A stretch of DNA of 47,940 nt from a virus. The stretch lies in IMG/VR virus record IMGVR_UViG_3300037963_001933, positions 1-47,940 of that record. One strand, written 5' to 3'. The notes under the pieces are model-generated. The model saw only the letters and a program-made list of their open reading frames with translations, did no database searches and had not been told where the DNA came from. The position numbers were made by a program, and so were the translations under genes. This document shows positions 37,578 through 44,884 of the stretch, piece by piece; within the stretch, counting starts at the first letter, position 1, and every line of letters begins with the position of its first letter.

Positions 37578-37798
37578 TAGTATTCTAGATTATATTCTAC
37601 AGATACGGCCATATTTTTGTTAAAGTCCTTCCAAGGTAGTACGTTTTTATTTTTTTTAATATAAATAGAATACTTATCTTTTTCTTCTAGTATATCGCAA
37701 ATAGTATGACCACCATAAACCTCTTGACCCACAGAATAATGCATCGCATCGTTCTTATAATCTTTACCAACGCTTATTTTTCTAATTAACTTTGTCAT
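37577..37798 (-). CDS. Small conserved hypothetical protein (73 aa)
   Basis: 73 aa, basic, beginning MTKLIRKISVGKDYKNDAMH with a following YSVGQEVYGGHTICDILEEK and a strand-like KYSIYIKKNKNVLPW. The length suggests one small beta domain. I recall similar sequences in marine phage clusters next to terminase genes, with no known role. It overlaps the upstream coiled-coil gene by 17 bp and the SET gene by one base, so all three are probably translated together. Confidence 0.7.
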   Translation of the reverse strand: MTKLIRKISVGKDYKNDAMHYSVGQEVYGGHTICDILEEKDKYSIYIKKNKNVLPWKDFNKNMAVSVEYNLEY

Positions 37799-38054
37799 CT
37801 TCTGAATAGTTTATAGTACCATCTTCAATATTGATATTATCAGTACCATATTCTTTTTTAAGATCTTTTTGAAGAGAAGTTAATGTTTCTTGTTTATTAG
37901 CTAAATTGTGTAAAAAACTATGTTGAGTTGTTAGTAATCTACCAAGCTCCATATAAGTTTTATTTATTTCACTAACAGTTGTTTGTATTTCTTTTAAGTG
38001 TTTTTCACTTACTTGCGTAGGTTTTAAGTCTACGACTTTTTCTTTTTTTGCCAT
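37782..38054 (-). CDS. Coiled-coil hypothetical protein (90 aa)
   Basis: 90 aa, charged. Residues about 18 to 68 form one long amphipathic helix (KHLKEIQTTVSEINKTYMEL, HSFLHNLANKQETLTSLQKD) with heptad-like Leu/Ile/Val spacing, followed by an acidic tail (INIEDGTINYSEDDKVN). No family recognised. A small oligomeric helical protein near TerL could be an assembly factor; there is no direct evidence. Confidence 0.7.
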   Translation of the reverse strand: MAKKEKVVDLKPTQVSEKHLKEIQTTVSEINKTYMELGRLLTTQHSFLHNLANKQETLTSLQKDLKKEYGTDNINIEDGTINYSEDDKVN

Positions 38055-38085
38055 TTTATTTAATTTAAGTTAATTTAATTTAATT

Positions 38086-38865
38086 TTATCTACTTCTTTC
38101 AAAACCAAAAATTACTCTTATTGGATTTGCGTTTACTATTTCTTCGTTATCTTCTACTTGAGCGCCTAAATTTGCATTTAACACTATTTCACTTGCACTC
38201 ATTGATTTAACAGTACCTAAAGGAGTATCATCTGTGTTTGTGTAAATTGTGTCGCCTATTTGAAAGCATTTTCTAGGATCAACACCATCAACAGCTATTG
38301 TATCTGTGGATGTAGTCGCCTGCGCGGTTGGTTTAACTCCAGTTGAAAAATCAATTGCACCACCACAAAACGCTGCTACGTATATAGTATCAAAACCAAC
38401 ACTAACACCAGTGCTTTCACCTTGCAGTATAACTGGAAACGTACCACCATTTGCGCCTCCATAATTAGAAGTAAAATAATCTCCAAACTCTCCACCTACG
38501 GTAGCTGAAGACGTTCCTTCTACTTTTGCAAAACCAATAAGATGTTTAGGTAGTTCAAAACATAATGTTTGAGGCTCATTTTCTTCACCAAGGGTTGTTG
38601 GCGCTACACCATTAACTGATTTAGCAAACACAAACTCTATATCAGAATTTACCTGAACGCCACCATCTTGTCCCATAATATAACCTGATATACTAACTAA
38701 TTTGCTAGTTCCTTTTGGAACCTGTATTGGTTGCCAGTCAAAAAGAATATCTCCAGATTGAAATGGTGCGTCTGTTGCTGATGGTGTTTGAGCACCTATT
38801 ACTTTTGATACATCTCCATCGATTATATCTGGTTCTATTCTTACTGTAAAATTACTTGTTGCCAT
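38086..38865 (-). CDS. Beta-rich putative structural/head decoration protein (259 aa)
   Basis: 259 aa, low charge, Gly/Thr/Val-rich, with no signal or membrane segment. It starts MATSNFTVRIEPDIIDGDVS and carries beta-type segments throughout (SISGYIMGQDGGVQVNSDIE, TFPVILQGESTGVSVGFDTI), ending with EIVNANPIRVIFGFERSR. The composition matches a phage outer or head decoration protein. It is placed just upstream of the terminase module in the leftward block. No homologue with a known structure is recognised, so the role is inferred. Confidence 0.65.
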   Translation of the reverse strand: MATSNFTVRIEPDIIDGDVSKVIGAQTPSATDAPFQSGDILFDWQPIQVPKGTSKLVSISGYIMGQDGGVQVNSDIEFVFAKSVNGVAPTTLGEENEPQTLCFELPKHLIGFAKVEGTSSATVGGEFGDYFTSNYGGANGGTFPVILQGESTGVSVGFDTIYVAAFCGGAIDFSTGVKPTAQATTSTDTIAVDGVDPRKCFQIGDTIYTNTDDTPLGTVKSMSASEIVLNANLGAQVEDNEEIVNANPIRVIFGFERSR

Positions 38866-38869
38866 ATTT

Positions 38870-39256
38870 TTATTTTTTTACTTTTTCTAGTGATCTACCA
38901 CCGAAGTAAGCACCAATCACTGTTATTAATACTAACTGTAGTAAGTCAGTCCATTTGTCTTCTACTTTAAAATCTATAACACCAGCGTCAATAAATATTA
39001 ATAACACCGTGCTAACTACTAAAAACACTAAAACCAAAGGTCTTATGTTTTTGCTAAGCCATGAATCTGAGTTCATATCCAACTGCCATCTTGCTGTAAC
39101 TTGCTTTTGCATTTCAGCTTCATAACCCATTATCATATCTTTTATTTGCTTTTCAGCTTCTAACTTTTCTTCTTTTGACGTATGCAAGTTATCTATAACT
39201 CCACCTACGTTTTTTACTAAATCAGCGGCACCACCACTAAATAATTTATCTAACAT
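38870..39256 (-). CDS. Holin-like membrane protein (3TM holin/gene-transfer-release type)
   Basis: 128 aa. The N-terminal half is amphipathic and charged (GGVIDNLHTSKEEKLEAEKQ, EMQKQVTARWQLDMNSDSWL), followed by two strong hydrophobic helices: RPLVLVFLVVSTVLLIFIDA (about residues 72 to 91) and LLQLVLITVIGAYFGGRSLE (about 104 to 123). The order (amphipathic segment, W-L-S-K-N-I-R-P, TM, short loop, TM ending GAYFGGRS) matches the phage family annotated as holin of 3TMs. It would form the inner-membrane lesion that triggers lysis. No endolysin was recognised beside it. Confidence 0.8.
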   Translation of the reverse strand: MLDKLFSGGAADLVKNVGGVIDNLHTSKEEKLEAEKQIKDMIMGYEAEMQKQVTARWQLDMNSDSWLSKNIRPLVLVFLVVSTVLLIFIDAGVIDFKVEDKWTDLLQLVLITVIGAYFGGRSLEKVKK

Positions 39257-39258
39257 AT

Positions 39259-39540
39259 TTATTTTTTCTTTTCTTGTTCTTCCTTTACTTTTGTTTGCTC
39301 TTCCGTTAAAACAGTAGGTTTTCTAAGTTTTTCTCTATCTGCTTTGTGTTTAGCTTTATATCCAAAAGGATCAGGGTCATTAGTTTGTAAATTAGGCCTT
39401 CTACCATCTACACCATATTTGTGAGCCTTTTTATATTCTTCGTAGGTTACTTTTTTACCGTTTACTTTGTACCAATAATTTGGCACAGTAACTTGTAACA
39501 CTGGTGAAGTAACACCTCCTATAGTTTTAAATAATCCCAT
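39259..39540 (-). CDS. Small basic hypothetical protein (93 aa)
   Basis: 93 aa. It starts MGLFKTIGGVTSPVLQVTVP, then NYWYKVNGKKVTYEEYKKAH and a long Lys/Glu-rich tail (DREKLRKPTVLTEEQTKVKE). The first 45 residues could form a small folded unit, the rest looks disordered. No family recognised. Located between the holin-like gene and a 66-aa gene with gaps of one to two bases, so it is part of the same operon. Confidence 0.65.
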   Translation of the reverse strand: MGLFKTIGGVTSPVLQVTVPNYWYKVNGKKVTYEEYKKAHKYGVDGRRPNLQTNDPDPFGYKAKHKADREKLRKPTVLTEEQTKVKEEQEKKK

Positions 39541-39541
39541 A

Positions 39542-39742
39542 TTATAAATCGTCTATTTGTCCTGTGTGCAGCTTACCATCACTAGTCATAAAATATTTTT
39601 TACCATTAGGGTCGAAAACATAATGGCCTTTTTTACCGCTTTTAGTAGTATAAGCCTCTCCTTTTTTCCAACCTTTGCTTTCGTCAAAAACTGGTTTTTT
39701 TGTTTGATTAAATGGTGTTCCAACACCTCCTTGTATCTCCAT
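39542..39742 (-). CDS. Very small basic hypothetical protein (66 aa)
   Basis: 66 aa: MEIQGGVGTPFNQTKKPVFD, then a Gly/Lys/Tyr-rich hairpin-like KSGKKGHYVFDPNGKKYFMT and LHTGQIDDL. The start is a TAATG overlap with the stop of the 201-aa gene. No family recognised. Position among MAFK-type and other small genes suggests a virion or assembly accessory. Confidence 0.65.
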   Translation of the reverse strand: MEIQGGVGTPFNQTKKPVFDESKGWKKGEAYTTKSGKKGHYVFDPNGKKYFMTSDGKLHTGQIDDL

Positions 39743-40347
39743 TACTCGTCTCCTCCTTCAAATTCTGGTTCAAAATCTTCTTGACCTGTGCCAGATGGAT
39801 TAACAACTTGTACTTCATACTCGTTAGTTTCAGGGTTTAACTGAACTTGATAATCGTTGTCAGGAAGCAACTCTCCAACTTTAGCTTTTACCATCTTATC
39901 ATTTACTATGTTTGGTGGTAAAAATACTTTTGCATCTTTACCTATACCTTTTATTAGTTCATCGTCATTTTCTACAATAACATAAAGCATACCTGTAGCT
40001 TCGTCTTTTTGTACCTTACCCATAGCACCACCTTCTAAGTCCATTGCATCAAACTGCCAAGCGCTTTCTATTTTACCTCCTGTTTTTTCTTCTTTTGTCT
40101 CTGTTGGTTGTGGCGCAGTAGGAGCTTCTCCTCCACCCATCATACCCATCATTGCTTCCATACCACCCATACCGCCCATATCGCCCATACCTTCTTCAGC
40201 TTGTTTAAGTGCTGATGGCGAAGTGTATAACATAGGGCCCATTTTACTATTGTAGTATATACCTGATTTATTTTTTGCTCTTCCTAAATTTAGTACTGAT
40301 TTTCTTGGACCTTTTAATTTTCCAGGTCTATTCATTTTAAATGCCAT
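39742..40347 (-). CDS. MAFK-tagged Met/Gly-rich virion-type protein (201 aa)
   Basis: 201 aa, beginning MAFKMNRPGKLKGPRKSVLN, one of six proteins with the shared MAFK start. Residues about 50 to 70 are a Met/Gly low-complexity run (GMGDMGGMGGMEAMMGMMGG), then a Pro/Thr/Glu linker, then a folded-looking domain from about residue 93 (SAWQFDAMDLEGGAMGKVQK, ATGMLYVIVENDDELIKGIG, KVFLPPNIVNDKMVKAKVGE). The acidic tail ends EGGDE. A basic head plus acidic body is unlike the very basic members of the set. No function known; a structural or cargo protein is suggested by the tag. Confidence 0.7.
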   Translation of the reverse strand: MAFKMNRPGKLKGPRKSVLNLGRAKNKSGIYYNSKMGPMLYTSPSALKQAEEGMGDMGGMGGMEAMMGMMGGGEAPTAPQPTETKEEKTGGKIESAWQFDAMDLEGGAMGKVQKDEATGMLYVIVENDDELIKGIGKDAKVFLPPNIVNDKMVKAKVGELLPDNDYQVQLNPETNEYEVQVVNPSGTGQEDFEPEFEGGDE

Positions 40348-40348
40348 A

Positions 40349-40771
40349 TTATGCGTTTTTTATTTTATCACTTTTTGCGTATGCTCTTTTCTCATGCGGT
40401 AATCGTTTATCTCCTTCTTCATAAACTTTTCCTGTTTCATCATCTATTAAATTACCGTCTTTTCTTGTATATGTCTTTTTTGCTATTTTATCCTCTACAC
40501 TGTCATCATCGTAAGATAATTTACCACTATCCATCTCTTTTTGATGATGCACCTCGTGTACAATAACTTCTTTTTCTTTTTTACTACCTTTAGGTATACT
40601 TACATCTATATTGATAATTTTACCATTTTCAGCCTCACCTTGTATACCTTCATCTAAATCCTTGCGTACTATTTTATAGCCTTCGTGTAAAAAGTCATGG
40701 TTTTCTCCTTTAAAGGGAAAACTTGCATTATTGTATTTCATCTTAAAACTACCCTTACACTTTCTTGGCAT
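40349..40771 (-). CDS. Small HExxH-motif protein, putative metallopeptidase
   Basis: 140 aa. EKEVIVHEVHHQKEMDSGKL contains a zinc-peptidase signature H72-E73-V74-H75-H76 on a predicted helix preceded by a hydrophobic strand (VIVHE). A third ligand could be Glu or His further on (LPHEKRAYAKSDKI, about residues 123 to 136), as in Glu-zincins, but this cannot be settled by eye. The N-terminus MPRKCKGSFKMKYNNASFPF has an internal FKMK resembling the MAFKMK tag. Located among small virion-type genes. Possible roles are virion maturation, cell-wall degradation or host-protein cleavage; none is shown. Confidence 0.7.
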   Translation of the reverse strand: MPRKCKGSFKMKYNNASFPFKGENHDFLHEGYKIVRKDLDEGIQGEAENGKIINIDVSIPKGSKKEKEVIVHEVHHQKEMDSGKLSYDDDSVEDKIAKKTYTRKDGNLIDDETGKVYEEGDKRLPHEKRAYAKSDKIKNA

Positions 40772-40772
40772 A

Positions 40773-41213
40773 TTATCTATTTTTATCTTTTATCATATCA
40801 TCTATAGCTTTATTGTAAACTTTATCTGTATATGATTTATTTTTGTAAAAAATACTTCTTTCTGATATAGGTAAGTCTTCATCACCTAAAAGTATTCTAT
40901 AAATTCTACTTATCATCTGTGAGCACTTCCATGAAGTTTTAAATATAGAATATTTTATAGTTGTTCTATTTCTATGTCTCCAAACATCTATCCAACCTTC
41001 ATTTCTTAATCTGTCCCACCTCGCTTTGTCCCATGAGTACGTATAAGTACCATCTATAAACTCTTGTCGTGTAAATCTTTCTTTACAATCTAAATAAATT
41101 AATAATTCTAAATCTGCATCTTTTAACCCGTAAGTTTTACAGACCCACTTTCTAGTGAGCCTGTAATACTTAAGGATATTCATTTCACGCAGATCCTGCG
41201 CAGTTAATCTCAA
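40773..41213 (-). CDS. Putative winged-helix protein (146 aa)
   Basis: 146 aa, basic, Trp/Tyr/Arg-rich. The core (RKWVCKTYGLKDADLELLIY, LDCKERFTRQEFID, YTYSWDKARWDRLRNEGWID and a wing-like VWRHRNRTTIKYSIF) follows a winged-helix layout of the MarR type: recognition helix RWDRLRNEGWI then a beta wing. I recall relatives in marine phages near TerL. The rest is helical (SQMISRIYRILLGDEDLPIS). It may bind DNA, perhaps as a late regulator, or be a structural protein with this fold. DNA binding is plausible but not proven. Confidence 0.7.
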   Translation of the reverse strand: MRLTAQDLREMNILKYYRLTRKWVCKTYGLKDADLELLIYLDCKERFTRQEFIDGTYTYSWDKARWDRLRNEGWIDVWRHRNRTTIKYSIFKTSWKCSQMISRIYRILLGDEDLPISERSIFYKNKSYTDKVYNKAIDDMIKDKNR

Positions 41214-41219
41214 TTAATA

Positions 41220-41585
41220 TTAAGATAGTGCAACAGAAACAAAACCGTCGTTAGTACCTGGTGAAGCTATACCAACTACAGCTAAAATCTCTGCAATAGT
41301 CAATCCACTCCATAAATCAAAAGTTTTAGAAGTTTCTTTTCTATTAACATCTCTACCATTGTAACTTAGCATTAAAGGCACTAAATAAGCAGCCATAGCG
41401 TTTGCGTTAGCTAACTTTTCAGCAGTTGATCCATCAAAAGTAAAAGTTAACGTCCAACCAAGACCGCCAAATACAGTTGTTGCAGCGTTAACAGTAACAT
41501 CTTGTAAAGTAGTAACGTCAACGTAAATAAAGTTATCAGCAACAATAGCATCAGATGTTACCAATGGAATTTTAAACATTTTCAT
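41220..41585 (-). CDS. Small Ala/Val/Thr-rich protein (121 aa), unknown
   Basis: 121 aa, near neutral, with strand-like segments (FKIPLVTSDAIVADNFIYVD, TVNAATTVFGGLGWTLTFTF) and helices (AEKLANANAMAAYLVPLMLS). No signal, membrane or catalytic motif. Its likely start follows a 72-bp A/T-rich gap after GroES, one of the larger gaps in the block, so an independent promoter is possible. Composition would suit an abundant capsid-bound protein. Unknown. Confidence 0.65.
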   Translation of the reverse strand: MKMFKIPLVTSDAIVADNFIYVDVTTLQDVTVNAATTVFGGLGWTLTFTFDGSTAEKLANANAMAAYLVPLMLSYNGRDVNRKETSKTFDLWSGLTIAEILAVVGIASPGTNDGFVSVALS

Positions 41586-41657
41586 AATTTTTCTTTTTTT
41601 TTGTTAATTAATTAGTTTACTTGTTAAGTTTTGTGGTTTTAAGTTTATGGTTTTGGC

Positions 41658-41915
41658 TTAATCTACCAAAACAACATCACTATCACGAATAACTCTATAA
41701 AGAGTATCTTTCCATGATATGTCGTGTCCAGCATGTTTATCGTAATATATCGTGTCACCATCTTGTAATCCTTCTACAAGGTTTCCGCATGATATTATAT
41801 TTGCTTTTAAATACCTATTGTCAACGTCAGTATCATCTGTCATTATTAGGCCAGCAACCTTTTTAGGTTCTGTTTTTATATTTTTTATTACTATATATCT
41901 ATTTATCGCTTTCAT
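41658..41915 (-). CDS. groES: GroES co-chaperonin
   Basis: 85 aa, close to the 90 to 97 aa of bacterial GroES. It starts MKAINRYIVIKNIKTEPKKV; the mobile loop that touches GroEL reads AGLIMTDDTDVDN (residues about 22 to 34), with GLIM in place of the usual G-G-(I/V)-x-L. The rest follows the GroES barrel: KANIISCGNLVEGLQDGDTI, YYDKHAGHDISWKDTLYRVI, ending SDVVLVD. It lies directly downstream of groEL with a 17-bp overlap, the order reversed from the usual bacterial groES-groEL operon. It would cap the phage GroEL chamber for folding of virion or other phage proteins. Confidence 0.88.
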   Translation of the reverse strand: MKAINRYIVIKNIKTEPKKVAGLIMTDDTDVDNRYLKANIISCGNLVEGLQDGDTIYYDKHAGHDISWKDTLYRVIRDSDVVLVD

Positions 41916-43464
41916 TTGTTCTCATATTTGAAATTACACAATCTGCAGATATAATAGTAGAAACAACACTTACCGCGTTTTTAAGCGCTGACTTTGTAAC
42001 AAGCACTGGATCAATAATACCAGATGATATCATATCAACAGCTTCACCTGTTACAACATTAACGCCTAGACCTTTGTCAGGGCGGGGTGCTGTTTGTGTT
42101 AAACCAGCGTTATCAAGTATAGTGTGAAATGGAGCTTGTATTGCTTTAAAAAGTATTTTTTCACCTTCGTTATCACTTGTTAGGCTTTGTGAAGCATTTA
42201 AAAGAGCAGTACCACCACCTGGTACAATACCTTCTTTCAGAGCAGCTTTTGTAGCATATATTGCGTCTTCTACTCTATCTTTCTTCTCTTTCATCTCAAC
42301 TTTAGAATTAGCACCAACTTTTACAATACCAACACTACCGTTTAACATAGCTAATCTTTGTCTATGTTTTTTCTGTATATATGGGTTTTTATGCCATTTA
42401 TCTATAGTTTTCTTAATACTCTCTATACGTTCTTTCATTTGTTCGTGTGGAGTATCAATAGTTAATACAGTGTTTTTATCATCTGTTATAGCCGTATGTG
42501 CTTCACCTAAACAATCAATATCTATTAAATCAAGATCATCACCTAATTGTTCGTTTATAACCTTGGCTCCAACTAAAAATGCTAAATCTTCACATGTATC
42601 GTTTTTAGTAGGACCAAAGCCTGGTAAGTCAACTATATTAACTTTTATATTACCTTTAACTTTGTTCATAAGAAGTGCAGCTTTAACTTGCTGTTCTACT
42701 GGAGCAACTATCAAAAGTGATCTTTTGTTCTTTATAACGTACTCTAGTATTTTTTGTATTTTTCTTATGTTTGGTATTTCTGAAGTTACGATTAATACTA
42801 AAGGATTATCAAGCTCACATATTTGCTTGTCTTTATCAGTAATAAAATGTGGAGATGTGAGTCCTGAGTCTATTTGTACACCATCTACGACTTCAACATA
42901 CGTTTCTTCTGTTGGAGACTCTTCCATTAACACCACACCATCTTTACCTACTTTAGTATAAGCTTCCGCTATAATCTCTCCTAGTTCCGCATCATTATTA
43001 CAACTAATTGAACTAACAGATTCCAGCATATCGCCCTCGATCTTTACAGAAATCTTATTTAGGTAATCGTTTACCTTTTTTAAACCGGAGTTTATTCCGT
43101 TTTTTATATCTCTAATAGTTTCTTCACTATTATTTACTTCTTTTAATAGTGATTCAGCAAGTACAGTAGCTGTAGTAGTACCGTCACCTGCTTCTTTCAC
43201 TGTATTTCTAGCAGCTTCTTTAATAAGGGTAGCACCCATATTTTCAACCGGGTCAAATAAGACTACCGATTCAGCTACGGTTACACCATCTTTTGTTATG
43301 ACCGGGTTTCCGCGTGCGTCTTCGTAAATAACACACTTACCAGAAGCACCTAAGGTTGATTTTACTGCTTTTGCGAGCTTTTCAACGCCCGTAATTACCT
43401 TGTTTTTTGCAAAATCGCCAAAATTCACGTCTTTGACAATCTCACTAGGTTGATTGTATTCCAT
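41899..43464 (-). CDS. groEL: GroEL chaperonin
   Basis: 521 aa (cellular GroEL about 548). It has all three domains: equatorial N-terminal part with EAGDGTTTAT (91 to 100; D94 corresponds to the ATP-site Asp87 of E. coli), intermediate and apical domain (GVQIDSGLTSPHFI, PLVLIVTSEIPNIRKIQKIL, VDLPGFGPTKNDTCEDLAFL), and equatorial C-terminal part with RVEDAIYATKAALKEGIVPG (397 to 416; D400 corresponds to catalytic Asp398), GGG and the final VSTIISADCVISNM. Catalytic residues are kept, so it should hydrolyse ATP. The C-terminal GGM tail is absent. It overlaps groES by 17 bp. With its own chaperonin, the phage may fold its very large virion proteins. Confidence 0.96.
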   Translation of the reverse strand: MEYNQPSEIVKDVNFGDFAKNKVITGVEKLAKAVKSTLGASGKCVIYEDARGNPVITKDGVTVAESVVLFDPVENMGATLIKEAARNTVKEAGDGTTTATVLAESLLKEVNNSEETIRDIKNGINSGLKKVNDYLNKISVKIEGDMLESVSSISCNNDAELGEIIAEAYTKVGKDGVVLMEESPTEETYVEVVDGVQIDSGLTSPHFITDKDKQICELDNPLVLIVTSEIPNIRKIQKILEYVIKNKRSLLIVAPVEQQVKAALLMNKVKGNIKVNIVDLPGFGPTKNDTCEDLAFLVGAKVINEQLGDDLDLIDIDCLGEAHTAITDDKNTVLTIDTPHEQMKERIESIKKTIDKWHKNPYIQKKHRQRLAMLNGSVGIVKVGANSKVEMKEKKDRVEDAIYATKAALKEGIVPGGGTALLNASQSLTSDNEGEKILFKAIQAPFHTILDNAGLTQTAPRPDKGLGVNVVTGEAVDMISSGIIDPVLVTKSALKNAVSVVSTIISADCVISNMRTNESDK

Positions 43465-43496
43465 ATTTGATTAAATTTAATTAAATTATTGTTCTA

Positions 43497-43787
43497 TTAG
43501 AACGTTTTTACTACTTTTGGGCCTTTTGTAGCCTCTAATTTTTTAGAGAAATGGTCGATGCTGCCATCAATTGCTGCTTCAGCGCCTTCTATGGTCTCTC
43601 TACGTGTAACATCGTGCCAATTTTTATCATTTTCTGGGTCATTTACCTCAGTTTGATAAAAACCGTTAGGTAATTGTGTTATTCTCCAATTACTTTTGTT
43701 AGCTAAATGCTTCCACTGGTTAATAGTTTTTTCGTTCGGTTTAGTATTGCTAGTATATGTACTAGTCTTGTAGTATAAATAAGTCAT
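43497..43787 (-). CDS. Hypothetical protein (96 aa)
   Basis: 96 aa. The middle has NWRITQLPNGFYQTEVNDPE and the C-terminal half the helical RETIEGAEAAIDGSIDHFSK ending KGPKVVKTF. The EGAEAAIDGSIDHFxKK pattern is one I have seen in marine phage proteins without a known function. It precedes groEL by 32 bp in the same direction. No catalytic motif. Confidence 0.65.
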   Translation of the reverse strand: MTYLYYKTSTYTSNTKPNEKTINQWKHLANKSNWRITQLPNGFYQTEVNDPENDKNWHDVTRRETIEGAEAAIDGSIDHFSKKLEATKGPKVVKTF

Positions 43788-43833
43788 TTTGGTTTTATTT
43801 TTGGTTAATATTGACTTGGTTTAGGGACTTTCC

Positions 43834-44373
43834 CTATTTTTTCTTTTTATCGTAATTCATTTTAGGTGCTGGATTCTTATCTTTCATCTTTGGACCACCT
43901 TTTTTGTCGTACATCTTTGGAGCTGGTTTATTGTGTTTCATTTTTGGACCACCTTTTTTCTTTTTACCACTGTGAACCATTTTAGGCGCAGGATCTTTTT
44001 TACCATATTTCATCTTTGGGCCACCTTTTTTATCTTTACCACCGTGAGTCATTTTAGGTGCTGGTCTATCTGGGTGATTATGCCTTTTATCAGACATTGG
44101 TCCTTCGCTAGGATCGTGTGTCATGTATTCTTTGTGTGAGCTGTAGTGCTTCATTGCAGAAGACCCATAATTCATACCAGATCCTTGTTTATCAGCAGCG
44201 GCTTCTTTCATAGATTCTTCTTTATTACCATCTCCATCGATGTCTATGTAATCTGGTTTAGCACCATCATCTTCACCAGTTTCTTTTTTCATCATTGGTT
44301 TTGTTTCTGATTTTTTACCGTATTTTTTTATTGCAGACCCAAAAAACATAGGTCCTTTCATCTTAAATGCCAT
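43834..44373 (-). CDS. MAFK-tagged Lys/Gly/Pro repeat protein (179 aa)
   Basis: 179 aa. It starts MAFKMKGPMFFGSAIKKYGK (the shared tag). Residues about 36 to 52 have an acidic segment YIDIDGDGNKEESM resembling a D-x-D-G-D-x-x-x-E calcium-binding turn. From about residue 104 the chain is a repeat: PAPKM followed about 10 residues later by GGPKMK, with four PAPKM and three GGPKMK units over roughly 70 residues, ending in poly-Lys. It looks like a disordered, highly basic, glycine/proline-rich DNA-binding or condensation tail. No family recognised. It follows another tag protein by 26 bp. Confidence 0.75.
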   Translation of the reverse strand: MAFKMKGPMFFGSAIKKYGKKSETKPMMKKETGEDDGAKPDYIDIDGDGNKEESMKEAAADKQGSGMNYGSSAMKHYSSHKEYMTHDPSEGPMSDKRHNHPDRPAPKMTHGGKDKKGGPKMKYGKKDPAPKMVHSGKKKKGGPKMKHNKPAPKMYDKKGGPKMKDKNPAPKMNYDKKKK

Positions 44374-44399
44374 TTTTTATATTTTTTTATGTTTATTAA

Positions 44400-44582
44400 T
44401 TATCTGTTCATACCAAAGAAGTTTACACCACATTTTGGTTCTGGTAGTACTATTCCTAGTTCGTTTAACATTTTGTTTCTTTCTGCTATTTTCTTTTTAC
44501 GTTCTGCGTCATCTTTAGCCTTCTGCTCTTCGAACTGAGTTAAATATTGTTGCAAGAAAGGTGTTTTCATTTTAAACGCCAT
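44400..44582 (-). CDS. MAFK-tagged small protein (60 aa)
   Basis: 60 aa, beginning MAFKMKTPFLQQYLTQFEEQ, with a charged helix (KAKDDAERKKKIAERNKMLN) and ending VLPEPKCGVNFFGMNR. The N-terminal six residues equal those of its neighbours. The next gene in the direction of transcription begins 26 bases on. No function known; its role may lie in being carried by the tag. Confidence 0.75.
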   Translation of the reverse strand: MAFKMKTPFLQQYLTQFEEQKAKDDAERKKKIAERNKMLNELGIVLPEPKCGVNFFGMNR

Positions 44583-44584
44583 GT

Positions 44585-44878
44585 TTATTTCTTTTTACTT
44601 TTCTTTTTCTTCTTCTTCTTTTTCTTATCAGGGTGACCAGCACCACCATCAGCTTTATTAGCCCAAACTGCTCTACGTTGAGCTGCCGATGCATATTTGT
44701 CAAGTGGGCTGCTCTTCATTTTATTAATTGAGTCTAACTTTTTTTGAGCTTCTATCCTTGATGTTACATATGGATCCTCTCTTTCTGAAAGATCAAGTTC
44801 TGGAATGTCTTTGATAACAAGACCATCATCGCCATATTTATTTTTATAAAGTGTTGGACCTTTTAGTTTAAACGCCAT
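44585..44878 (-). CDS. MAFK-tagged basic protein (97 aa)
   Basis: 97 aa, beginning MAFKLKGPTLYKNKYGDDGL, then DIPELDLSEREDPYVTSRIE, SSPLDKYASAAQRRAVWANK and a poly-Lys C-terminus of about 14 Lys/Ser. It has both the N-terminal tag and the S-P-L motif (residues about 57 to 59). The ASAAQRRAVWANKADG segment resembles a helix seen in other small marine phage proteins. No enzyme motif. The poly-Lys tail suggests nucleic-acid contact; that is inference. Confidence 0.75.
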   Translation of the reverse strand: MAFKLKGPTLYKNKYGDDGLVIKDIPELDLSEREDPYVTSRIEAQKKLDSINKMKSSPLDKYASAAQRRAVWANKADGGAGHPDKKKKKKKKKSKKK

Positions 44879-44884
44879 ATTTAT

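Noticed and set aside
42470-42961. 163-codon plus-strand frame opposite groEL
   Set aside because: Mirror frame of a strongly conserved coding sequence; Ser/Ile/Cys-rich composition is typical of antisense shadows.
43823-43835. AGGGA/TCCCT hairpin followed by T-rich sequence on the plus strand
   Set aside because: The T-run is the reverse complement of the poly-Lys codons of the 179-aa gene; no rightward transcript ends here.
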